Assembly (NCBI RefSeq): GCF_011250635.1
Contig: NZ_JAANNP010000006.1
Coordinates: forward strand, 1-64,000
From: Motilibacter deserti
GTDB taxonomy: Bacteria; Actinomycetota; Actinomycetes; Motilibacterales; Motilibacteraceae
Direction of reading: 5' to 3'
Length of the DNA: 64,000 nt
In this document: piece by piece, positions 57,523 through 64,000 of the stretch
How positions within the stretch are numbered: position 1 is the first letter of the stretch
Layout of the letters: the number at the start of each line of letters is the position of its first letter
Program-made: the position numbers and the translations under genes
The notes under the pieces: generated by a model
What the model saw: only the letters and a program-made list of their open reading frames with translations
The model's database searches: none
What the model was told of the DNA's origin: nothing

Positions 57523-58376
57523 GCGCGGGCGCGCCGCGGTCGGTGGACATCCTCATGATCACCTACAACAGCGCGGACTACGTGTCGCTCTCGCTGCCGC
57601 GCCTGCTCGCGTCCTGCGACGAGCACGCGCGCGTGTGGCTGTGGCACAACGGCGACGACGAGGCGACGCTCGAGGCCGTGCGTGCCCACGCCGGCGACCC
57701 GCGCGTGCACCGGTTCCACCACAGCCGCGAGAACGTACGGCTGCGCACGCCCACCAACTGGCTCTGGGCCGAGGGCGACGCCGACTTCGTGAGCAAGGTC
57801 GACGACGACTGCCTCGTGCAGCCCGACTGGCTGGAGCTGCTGCGCCGGCCCTACGCCGACTTCGCCGGGTTCGGCGTGCTCGGGTCGTGGCGCTTCCCGG
57901 ACGAGGACTTCGTCCCCGAGCTGGCCGGGCGCAAGATCGCCGAGTTCCCCGGCGGGCACCGCGTCCTGCGCAACCACTGGGTCCAGGGCAGCGGCTACCT
58001 GCTGCCCCGCCGGCTCGTCGCGGAGCAGGGGCCGCTGCGCGAGGGCCAGTCGTTCACGCAGTACTGCCTCGCGCTCGCCCGCAGGGGCGCCGTCAACGGC
58101 TGGAGCTACCCCTTCGTCCGCGAGGACCACATGGACGACCCCCGGTCGGCCCACACGCTGTTCCGCACCGACGCGGACTTCGCCCGTCGGCGGCCGCTGA
58201 GCGCGCAGGCCCTCGGAGTGACGCGGCTGGCCGACTGGGAGGAGCAGATGCGCGACTCCGCGCGCACCGCCCAGACGGCGTCGCTGGACCTGCGCGAGTA
58301 CTCCCCGTGGCGCGCGCGGCGGAGGGCGCTGGCCCGACGGGTCCGCAGGTCGCTCGGCGGCCGGGCGCGCTGGTGA
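57519..58376 (+). CDS. Glycosyltransferase family 2-like
   Basis: 285 residues. SVDILMITYNSADYVSLSLP is the GT-A entry; FVSKVDDDCLVQPDWLELL carries a DDD metal site; GSWRFPDEDFVPELAGRKIA and NHWVQGSGYLLPRRL form the acceptor side. The set resembles GT2-like proteins of actinobacterial surface clusters. ATG 57519 overlaps the Wzy stop (ATGA) and its own stop overlaps the nucleotidyltransferase GTG, so the whole operon is coupled. Confidence 0.82.
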   Translation: MSAGAPRSVDILMITYNSADYVSLSLPRLLASCDEHARVWLWHNGDDEATLEAVRAHAGDPRVHRFHHSRENVRLRTPTNWLWAEGDADFVSKVDDDCLVQPDWLELLRRPYADFAGFGVLGSWRFPDEDFVPELAGRKIAEFPGGHRVLRNHWVQGSGYLLPRRLVAEQGPLREGQSFTQYCLALARRGAVNGWSYPFVREDHMDDPRSAHTLFRTDADFARRRPLSAQALGVTRLADWEEQMRDSARTAQTASLDLREYSPWRARRRALARRVRRSLGGRARW

Positions 58377-59623
58377 GGGCCCGACGCCGGTCAGCGCCGT
58401 CGACCGCGCTCGTGACGGCGGTGCGCTGCGCGCTCGGGGTGCCGGGGCAGGAGCCCGCGCTGCGCGCGGCGGTGGCGGCGCTCCACGCAGCCGGCCGTGC
58501 CGAGCTGCTCGCCCGGGCCTGGCACCACCGCGTCGGCCCCATGGTCCGGCTCGGCGTCCTGCTCTCGACGCCGTCGCCGCGGCCGGGCGACCCGGCGGCT
58601 CTGCTCGCCGCCGACCTGCGCGCGCAACACCTGGCCGCGAGCGCAGGGCATGTCCGCGCCGTGCACGACCTGGGCCTGGTCGCCGACGCCCTCGACGGCG
58701 CCGGGCTCGCGTGGGCCGCGCTCAAGGGCCCCGTCCTCGCGGCGCGCGTCTACCCGCGCGAGGACCTGCGCCCGTACGGCGACATCGACGTGCTCGTCGA
58801 CCCGCTGGCCCTGGGCGCGGCACTCCGCGCCCTCGAGCGGGCCGGCTTCCAGGTGCTCGACCGCAACTGGCAGCTGCTTCGCGAGCGCGTGCTCGGCGAG
58901 CTGCACCTGCGCGCTCCGAGCGGGTCCACCGTGGACCTGCACTGGCAGCTGGTGAACCGGCCGGAGGTGCGCGCCCGCTTCCACCTGCCTACCGGGCCGC
59001 TGCTCGGGCGCGCGGCCCGGGCCGACGTCGCCGGGCGCGACATCCCGGTGCTCGACCCGGTGGACACGCTCAACCACCTGTGCCTGCACGCCGGGCTCGC
59101 CGGTGGGGACCGGCTGCTCTGGCTGGCCGACATCGCGCTGGCCGCCCGGGCGCTGCCGGGCAGCGCGGGCGCCGACGCGGGCCCGGGCGGGTGGCCTGGC
59201 ATGGACCAGCTCGTGGCGCGGGCCGGACAGGCCGGCGCGGGCAGCATGGTCGCGCTGATGCTGCGCCGGGCGGACCGGCTGCTCCCGGTTCCCGGCGCGG
59301 ATCACGCCGTGGCGCTGCTGCAGCCCTCGCGCCCCCTCCGCGCGACGCTCGAGGCCGTCGACCGCCTGGTCCCGGTGCAGCAGGTGCGGCGCCCCGGGTC
59401 CCTGCCGCGGACGGCCGCCCGCGCCGTGGACTCGACGCTGCTCGGCACGCTCGTCGCCGCCGTCGCCTTCCTGCGCGACCGCGCGCAGGAGCGGCTTCCC
59501 GGCCACCGGGTGCCCGGCTCGGACTGGTCCCGCTCCGTGCTGCACCCGGCGGGGGGAGCGGAGGACCGTGCCGCGTTCCTCGAGCGGGTCGCCGAGGCCG
59601 AGCGGCGCGAGCTGCAATGCTGA
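58373..59623 (+). CDS. Nucleotidyltransferase family protein (NTase_5-like, PF14907 group)
   Basis: 416 residues. LAWAALKGPVLAARVYPRED precedes YGDIDVLVDP, with the G-D-x-D metal-binding pair at D137 and D139, as in the uncharacterised nucleotidyltransferase family PF14907. VDLHWQLVNRPEVRARFH supplies the third acidic residue (DLHW), and VDTLNHLCLHA the helical region. Members occur in lasso-peptide and polysaccharide clusters, often near HprK-like kinases and PqqD-like proteins; this genome has those at 25020-26131. GTG 58373 is in a GTGA overlap with the GT2. Its substrate is unknown. Confidence 0.82.
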   Translation: MRARRRSAPSTALVTAVRCALGVPGQEPALRAAVAALHAAGRAELLARAWHHRVGPMVRLGVLLSTPSPRPGDPAALLAADLRAQHLAASAGHVRAVHDLGLVADALDGAGLAWAALKGPVLAARVYPREDLRPYGDIDVLVDPLALGAALRALERAGFQVLDRNWQLLRERVLGELHLRAPSGSTVDLHWQLVNRPEVRARFHLPTGPLLGRAARADVAGRDIPVLDPVDTLNHLCLHAGLAGGDRLLWLADIALAARALPGSAGADAGPGGWPGMDQLVARAGQAGAGSMVALMLRRADRLLPVPGADHAVALLQPSRPLRATLEAVDRLVPVQQVRRPGSLPRTAARAVDSTLLGTLVAAVAFLRDRAQERLPGHRVPGSDWSRSVLHPAGGAEDRAAFLERVAEAERRELQC

Positions 59624-59675
59624 TCGACGAGTCGCACATCGCGCTTCGCTGAAGCCCGGTTCGCCCCGCCTCGTG

Positions 59676-60863
59676 TCAGCCGACCGCCTCGCCGTAACGC
59701 CGGGCGAGCACGTCTGCCGCCGCGTCCCACGTGAGGTCGTCGCGCCGCCGCTGCGCTGCCTGCGCCAGCTCCAGGAGCCGCCCCCGGTCCGCGTGCAGCA
59801 GGTCCAGATGCCCGGTGAGCCCGCCGACGTCGCCGACCTCGTGGACCAGCCCCGAGACGCCGTGCTCGAGGTACGCCCCCGCCGCCGCGCTCACCAGTGG
59901 CACGGCTCCCGCGGCCTGCGCCTCGTACGTCACGAGGGCGCTGCCCTCCTCGTACGACGGCAGCAGCAGCACGTCGGCGTCCGCCAGCAGCCCGGACACG
60001 TCCCCGACGACGCCCACGGCGCGCACCCCGGGCTGCGCGAGGTCCACGGCGAGCGCCTCGGCATACCCGGGGACGAACCCGCCCGCGATAGTGAGCGACC
60101 CTGCCCGGGACGCCTGCGACGCGCGCCACGCCGCCAACGCGACGTGCAGCCCCTTGCGCGGCTCGCAGCGGCCGAGGAAGAGGGCGCGCAGCCCGCCCTC
60201 GCGGCGTCCGCGCGGGGGCGTCGCCGGCACACGCGCGGGGTCGAAGCCGTAGCGGTGCCGTGCCAGGACGGCGGGCGCGAAGCCGCGGTCGAGGAAGGTC
60301 TGCTCGACGAACGGGCTCGGCACCAGCAGCCGCGCCGCCGCGGCGTACTCCCGCTCCTCGCGCCGCAGCCGCCGCTCGTCGTAGGCGTGCGAGTGGCCGG
60401 GCTGCGCAGGCAGGTGCAGCTCCTCGCCGAGCCGCGCGACCACGGCGTACGCGTGCTCGGTATGGCAGTTCGGCACTTCCCGGAACCCGACTACGCCTTT
60501 GTCTCGCGCCGCCCGCAGGGTCCGCAGCGCCCCGAGCGGCCAGGTGTGCACGACGTCGTAGCGCCGCCTGCCCAGCAGCAGGGCGGTGGCCACCGCATCG
60601 TGGTAGGCGAGAGCCCGCTCCACCCCGCCCAGGGCGCGGTGGGGGAGCCGGAGCCCACCGGCGGAGAGGGTGCGCACGACGCGAACCCCCGGGGGGACCG
60701 GCCGCGCGGTCGCGGTCGTGACCAGGGTGATCTCGTGCCCCTGGCGCGCCAGCGCGGTCACCTGGCCGTACGCCGTGGTGCCGATCCCGGGCGCACCCCA
60801 CGTGTGCGGGAAGCTGTAGAGGACCCGCAGCGGGCGCCCCTCGTCTGCCGCGCCGGAGTTCAC
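59676..60863 (-). CDS. Glycosyltransferase family 4
   Basis: A 395-residue GT-B enzyme. LRVLYSFPHTWGAPGIGTTA is the acceptor-domain loop, REVPNCHTEHAYAVVARLGE a GT4 hallmark, LFLGRCEPRKGLHVALAAW the donor entry and EGSALVTYE the EX7E motif. The start is unsure: GTG 60863 is used, GTG 60887 has a weak GGAG before it, and TTG 60917 opens the frame without a ribosome site. It is convergent with the nucleotidyltransferase and is the last polysaccharide gene of the cluster. Specificity is unknown. Confidence 0.84.
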   Translation of the reverse strand: MNSGAADEGRPLRVLYSFPHTWGAPGIGTTAYGQVTALARQGHEITLVTTATARPVPPGVRVVRTLSAGGLRLPHRALGGVERALAYHDAVATALLLGRRRYDVVHTWPLGALRTLRAARDKGVVGFREVPNCHTEHAYAVVARLGEELHLPAQPGHSHAYDERRLRREEREYAAAARLLVPSPFVEQTFLDRGFAPAVLARHRYGFDPARVPATPPRGRREGGLRALFLGRCEPRKGLHVALAAWRASQASRAGSLTIAGGFVPGYAEALAVDLAQPGVRAVGVVGDVSGLLADADVLLLPSYEEGSALVTYEAQAAGAVPLVSAAAGAYLEHGVSGLVHEVGDVGGLTGHLDLLHADRGRLLELAQAAQRRRDDLTWDAAADVLARRYGEAVG

Positions 60864-60944
60864 GCGCCCATCTTGGGCCACCTGCTCCGCCGTCTCCGCC
60901 CTGGGCGGGCCGGTCAATCGTTTAGGTGCACGGCAAAACTATCC

Positions 60945-60973
60945 TTGACCGACGCTGACGCGCTGGCTACCTT
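60945..60973 (+). promoter_or_regulatory. Strong sigma-70-like promoter, TTGACC-N17-TACCTT
   Basis: TTGACC at 60945-60950 and TACCTT at 60968-60973 with an exact 17-base spacer. Transcription would start near 60980, ~730 bases before the ABC ATPase, so it drives either a long leader or an independent RNA. Confidence 0.55.
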
Positions 60974-61043
60974 CCCCGCGTGGGCGACACCGTGGCCGCC
61001 ACCCCGGCCGCCTCTCCGCGTCGTCCATGCTCCTCCTGCTCGC

Positions 61044-61085
61044 GGCCTCGTCGCGAGGCCTATATATCTGTGTCGTTCGCGACAC
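61044..61085 (+). ncRNA. Candidate RNA element: tandem perfect hairpins
   Basis: GGCCTCG-TCG-CGAGGCC (61044-61060, 7 bp) is followed by TATATATCT and then GTGTCG-TTCG-CGACAC (61070-61085, 6 bp with a TTCG tetraloop). The pair lies 65-105 bases after the start predicted from the promoter at 60945-60973. This fits a ~105-base small RNA with a terminator-like 3' end, or a structured leader. It is read from sequence pattern only. Confidence 0.3.
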
Positions 61086-61547
61086 CGTTGCCTCGGCGGC
61101 CTCCGGACGCGCGATCCTGCCCGACGTCGGCTCGGTCATCACGTCACGTGGCGGTCGACGGGCGGCGCCGAGGCGCCGAGGCGGGCGTCGTGGCCGGATC
61201 GTTGCCTACCGCTGTGGGGAAGCCCTGCTTTTCGGGCTCCGCGCGCGGCCTGCGTCAGGCACGATGTGAGAAGCGCTCGGAGGATGTGACCCAGGACACT
61301 CCGGGGCTCGTCGGGGACGCCGCTGTCCCAGGTCCTGACGTCCCCGGTGCGGACCGCCCTCACCTGCTCCGTGCGCTGCGCCGCAGCACCTTCACCACTC
61401 GTCGGCGTCGCAGAGGCGGCCGGCCCGTCCGTCGGGCGGTCGTCGGGCGGTCGTCGGTACCCGGGGGGCCGCCGCCTCGTGCGACCGTGCGCGAGCGGTG
61501 CCGGGGACGGTTGGCCCGCCGTTCGGGGGACGGCTCGGCCGCCGTTC

Positions 61548-61566
61548 ACAACATCGTTGTAACAAC
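61548..61566. promoter_or_regulatory. Operator-like interlocked palindromes ACAAC-ATC-GTTGT-A-ACAAC
   Basis: Two overlapping palindromes share the central GTTGT. They end 24 bases before the TTGACA at 61591, where an activator or repressor of the LacI/ROK type could act on the sugar transporter. Confidence 0.45.
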
Positions 61567-61590
61567 CGACTTTTGCAGGGACGGAAGCTC

Positions 61591-61619
61591 TTGACAGTCG
61601 GCGCGAACAAAGCAAGGTT
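61591..61619 (+). promoter_or_regulatory. Promoter with consensus TTGACA for the ABC operon
   Basis: TTGACA (61591-61596), 17-base spacer, AAGGTT (61614-61619) as a weak -10. The predicted start near 61626 leaves ~40 bases before the short upstream ORF and ~87 before the ATPase ATG. Confidence 0.55.
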
Positions 61620-61665
61620 GACCTGCGACGTAAGTCCGACCAGATCGTGGAAGAGGGAGACCGGC

Positions 61666-61716
61666 ATGCGACAGCGGCGATGCTGCAGGCCTCAGAGGGT
61701 GCAGGTATCGGCATGA
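61666..61716 (+). CDS. Short upstream ORF (16 codons) with adjacent Cys codons
   Basis: The peptide is MRQRRCCRPQRVQVSA. ATG 61666 has a good ribosome site (GAGGGAGA at 61653-61660), better than that of the ATPase. Its TGA (61714-61716) overlaps the ATPase ATG (61713-61715), so ribosomes finishing the small ORF can restart there. Adjacent cysteine codons flanked by arginines recall cysteine-responsive leader peptides described in mycobacteria. It is a coupling or attenuation element by inference only. Confidence 0.45.
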   Translation: MRQRRCCRPQRVQVSA

Positions 61717-63236
61717 CTGCTCCGCTGCTGCGGATGAAGGGCATCGTCAAGATCTTCCCGGGCGTCCGCGCGCTGGACGGTGTGGACCTGGAGGTCCTGC
61801 CCGGTGAGGTGCACTGCCTGCTCGGGCAGAACGGCGCGGGCAAGTCCACGCTCATCAAGACCCTGGCCGGCGCCCACACGCCGGAGGAGGGGACGATCGA
61901 GTGGCAGGGCAAGGAGGTCACGCTCTCCAGCCCGGTCGCTGCGATCAACACGGGCATCGCCACGATGTACCAGGAGCTCGACCTGATCCCCGGCCTCTCG
62001 GTCGCGGAGAACATCTGGCTCGGCCACGAGCCCTCGACGGTCGGCTTCTCCAAGCGCGGCTCCGAGCGGTCCACCGCACGCGAGATGCTCAAGCGGCTCG
62101 GCCACCCCGAGATCCCCGTCAACCGTGAGGTCGGCCGGCTGTCGGCCGCGGGCCAGCAGATCGTGAGCATGGCGCGGGCGCTGTCCCACGACGCCAAGCT
62201 CATCATCATGGACGAGCCGTCCGCCGTGCTCGACCAGGACGAGGTGGAGAACCTCTTCCGCACCATCCGTGACCTCAGCGCCTCGGGCGTGGCGGTGGTC
62301 TACATCTCCCACCGTCTCGAGGAGATCCGCGAGATCGGCGACCGGATCACGGTCATCAAGGACGGCCGCACCGTCGCGGTCAACCTGCCGGCCAAGACGA
62401 CGCCGACCGACGACGTGGTCCGCCTCATGACCGGCCGCTCGGTGGAGTACGCCTTCCCGCCGCGCCAGACCGGCACGCCGCTGGCCGAGCGCAAGGAGCT
62501 CCTCCGCGTCGAGGGCCTGACGCGCAAGGGCGAGTTCAACAACGTCTCGTTCTCCGTGCGGGCCGGTGAGATCGTCGGCCTCGCGGGGCTCGTGGGCGCC
62601 GGGCGCTCGGAGATCCTCGAGACGATCTACGGCGCGCGCGCCCAGGACAGCGGCACGGTCGTCTTCGACGGCAAGACGCTGCGCCCGGGCAACGTCCCGG
62701 CGGCGGTGAAGCTCGGTATGGGCCTAGCGCCCGAGGAGCGCAAGAGCCAGGCGCTCTTCCTCGACCACCCCGTGGCGCACAACATCTCCGCGGCGACGCT
62801 CAAGCGCTACTCGAAGCTCGGCTGGCTCGACCGCCGGCGTGAGCTCAAGGACGCCGCCGAGCAGTCGACCGCGCTCGAGCTGCGCCCGGCAGGCCCGATG
62901 CGCCCCGTGCGCAACCTGTCCGGTGGCAACCAGCAGAAGGCCGTCGTCGGCCGCTGGCTGCTCAAGGGCTGCCGCCTGCTGCTGCTCGACGAGCCCACCC
63001 GAGGCGTCGACATCGGCGCCCGCGCCGAGCTCTACGCTCTGGTCCGCCGTCTCGCCGACTCCGGCGTCGGCGTCCTCCTCGTCTCCAGCGAGGTCCCCGA
63101 GGTCCTGGGCCTCGCGGACCGCGTGCTGGTCATCCGCGAGGGCCACATCGTGCGCGAGGCACCCGCGACCGAGCTCGACGAACACAAGGTGCTCGACCTT
63201 GTCATGGCCGGAACTTTGGAAGGAGCCCTCAAGTGA
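61713..63236 (+). CDS. Sugar ABC transporter ATP-binding protein, RbsA/XylG type
   Basis: 507 residues with two fused nucleotide-binding domains, the normal size of the carbohydrate-uptake-2 family. Domain 1: Walker A GQNGAGKST at 38-46, signature LSAAGQQIVSMARAL, Walker B LIIMDEPSAVLD. Domain 2: degenerate P-loop GLVGAGRSE, signature LSGGNQQKAVVGRWL, LLLLDEPTRGVDIGARAELY. Domain 1 has SAAGQ instead of SGGQ, usual for this family. It powers uptake of a pentose or related sugar; the sugar cannot be named. ATG 61713 overlaps the upstream ORF; ATG 61680 and GTG 61647 are in-frame alternatives without ribosome sites. Its stop overlaps the permease GTG. Confidence 0.94.
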   Translation: MTAPLLRMKGIVKIFPGVRALDGVDLEVLPGEVHCLLGQNGAGKSTLIKTLAGAHTPEEGTIEWQGKEVTLSSPVAAINTGIATMYQELDLIPGLSVAENIWLGHEPSTVGFSKRGSERSTAREMLKRLGHPEIPVNREVGRLSAAGQQIVSMARALSHDAKLIIMDEPSAVLDQDEVENLFRTIRDLSASGVAVVYISHRLEEIREIGDRITVIKDGRTVAVNLPAKTTPTDDVVRLMTGRSVEYAFPPRQTGTPLAERKELLRVEGLTRKGEFNNVSFSVRAGEIVGLAGLVGAGRSEILETIYGARAQDSGTVVFDGKTLRPGNVPAAVKLGMGLAPEERKSQALFLDHPVAHNISAATLKRYSKLGWLDRRRELKDAAEQSTALELRPAGPMRPVRNLSGGNQQKAVVGRWLLKGCRLLLLDEPTRGVDIGARAELYALVRRLADSGVGVLLVSSEVPEVLGLADRVLVIREGHIVREAPATELDEHKVLDLVMAGTLEGALK

Positions 63237-64000
63237 GGGAGCAACTGACCCCCCGCAACGAAGACCTCGGCGCTGCTGCCGGGGCGCCGGTCGCGGACGA
63301 GCACGCCCGCATCGAGCGTGCGGCTGCCGAGTCGACTGCTCCCAAGTCTGCGTTCGCCCGCCTCGCGGACAGCAGCGCCGGGCGCAACAGCGGCCTGGTG
63401 CTCGCGCTCGTGGTCATCTGCGCCATCGGCCTGATCACCAAGGGCGACACCTTCGCGACCACGGACAACGTCTGGACGATCCTGCGCCTCGCCGCGGTCG
63501 GCGGCGTCATCAGCGTCGGCATGACGTTCGTCATCATCGCCGGCGGCATCGACCTCTCGGTGGGCGCCATCGTCGCGCTCGCCTCGGTGTGGGCGACGAC
63601 CACGGGCACCCAGGACATCGGCACCTTCGGCATCATCTTCACCTCCATCGTCGTGGCCACGGCCTGCGGCGTCATCAACGGCGTCCTCATCGCCTACGGC
63701 AAGGTCGTCGCGTTCATCGCGACGCTCGCGGGCCTGGCGACCTACCGTGGTCTGGCCGAGAACCTCTCCGACCGCAAGACGCAGTCGATCGACACTCCGT
63801 CGGGCTTCCTCGACTTCTTCGGCGCCGAGCCCGGCGGCATCCCGGTCCTCGTCATCATGTTCGCCGTCGTGGCGGTGCTCGGCTGGCTGCTGCTGAACCG
63901 CACGACCTTCGGCCGGCGCACGTTCGCGATCGGCGGCAACCCGGAGGCCGCGCGCCTCGCCGGCATCAACGTCAAGCGCCAGACGGTCATGCTCTACGCG
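63233..64000 (+). CDS. Sugar ABC transporter permease, RbsC type (cut by window end)
   Basis: The first 256 codons are in the window and the frame stays open at base 64000. A hydrophilic N-terminal tail of ~50 residues is followed by membrane segments; GMTFVIIAGGIDLSVGAIVA is the signature of BPD_transp_2/RbsC permeases, and FGRRTFAIGGNPEAARLAGI the conserved ATPase-contact loop. GTG 63233 overlaps the ATPase stop in a GTGA. It should pair with the ATPase and a periplasmic-type sugar-binding lipoprotein, expected just outside the window. Confidence 0.93.
   Translation, partial: MREQLTPRNEDLGAAAGAPVADEHARIERAAAESTAPKSAFARLADSSAGRNSGLVLALVVICAIGLITKGDTFATTDNVWTILRLAAVGGVISVGMTFVIIAGGIDLSVGAIVALASVWATTTGTQDIGTFGIIFTSIVVATACGVINGVLIAYGKVVAFIATLAGLATYRGLAENLSDRKTQSIDTPSGFLDFFGAEPGGIPVLVIMFAVVAVLGWLLLNRTTFGRRTFAIGGNPEAARLAGINVKRQTVMLYA

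Larger units (their letters stand above)
60864..61665. other. Large regulatory intergenic region upstream of the sugar ABC operon
   Basis: About 800 bases without a convincing gene. It contains a plus-strand promoter (60945-60973), tandem hairpins with a TATATAT spacer (61044-61085), a hairpin around 61217-61240 (AGCCC/GGGCT with a TTTT-containing loop), an operator-like double palindrome (61548-61566) and a second promoter (61591-61619). A GTG-led frame from 60980 to 61594 exists, but its Arg/Pro/Ser composition does not look like protein; the segment from 61288 (VTQDTPGLVG, then ADRPHLLRALRRS) faintly recalls the start of a ROK-type regulator and might be a remnant. Confidence 0.5.

Noticed and set aside
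60980-61594. A 204-codon plus-strand frame starting exactly at the predicted transcription start
   Set aside because: The product is a mix of Arg/Pro/Ser runs with no recognisable fold. Only the segment from 61288 faintly recalls a ROK regulator start, too weak to call a gene or pseudogene.
61139-62266. A 375-codon minus-strand frame opposite the ABC ATPase start
   Set aside because: It is antisense to Walker A and signature motifs of the ATPase and covers the promoter region; no homologous features.
1-64000. Insertion sequences, integrases, phage genes or tRNAs as signs of a mobile island
   Set aside because: I looked for transposase- or integrase-like proteins, terminal repeats and cloverleaf-like stretches and found none that I could support.

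Overview
The window is very GC-rich (third codon positions almost all G or C), GTG starts are common, and many genes overlap by a 4-base GTGA or ATGA. Together with a LAxTG-type sorting signal, TANNNT -10 boxes and long Pro-Thr linkers in secreted proteins, this points to a high-GC Gram-positive actinobacterium. The exact genus cannot be read from the sequence; a Kineosporiales/Motilibacter-like lineage is only a guess. No tRNA, rRNA, CRISPR array, insertion sequence or phage gene was seen.

Bases 1 to about 60,860 form one very large cell-surface polysaccharide supercluster. It carries 16 glycosyltransferase genes (one a partial, one a fusion of two GT4 domains), three Wzy/O-antigen-ligase-like membrane proteins (237-1562, 23581-25083, 56083-57522), one DUF2142 membrane protein (21334-22734), two Wzx-type flippases (17557-19029, 44568-46049) and two kinase-less Wzz-like chain-length proteins (22802-23584, 55313-56092). 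It also has three methyltransferases and a pyruvyl-transferase paired with an FrhB-like iron-sulfur protein. Secreted proteins probably act on or sit in the polymer: two paralogous ~1,200-1,300-residue glycosidase-like proteins, three right-handed beta-helix proteins in a row, a 1,715-residue multidomain protein (BACON-like, sorbosone-dehydrogenase-like and Kelch repeats), an RCC1-repeat protein, a LARTG wall-anchored protein and a Tat-exported cysteine-rich protein. No initiating phosphoglycosyltransferase, nucleotide-sugar pathway or tyrosine kinase is visible.

The layout is a mosaic of short operons on both strands: plus 1662-4723; minus 9781-16381; plus 21334-25083 (DUF2142, Wzz, Wzy); minus 25020-30607 (HprK-like kinase, PqqD-like protein, GT4, LARTG protein, DUF4012, Tat protein); plus 30996-33536 (housekeeping rplY and pth, then a GT4); minus 33552-35345; plus 35781-46957; minus 46972-55105; plus 55313-59623 (Wzz, Wzy, GT2, nucleotidyltransferase); minus 59676-60863.

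From about 60.9 kb the content changes. An 800-base intergenic region with promoters, tandem hairpins and a palindromic operator leads into a ribose/xylose-type sugar ABC transporter (ATPase 61713-63236, permease from 63233, cut by the window end). A 16-codon upstream ORF with adjacent cysteine codons overlaps the ATPase start.

The most interesting signal is the HprK-like kinase, PqqD-like recognition protein and nucleotidyltransferase, the same kind of trio that decorates some peptides (for example lasso peptides), here placed beside Wzz/Wzy pairs with no lasso cyclase in sight.
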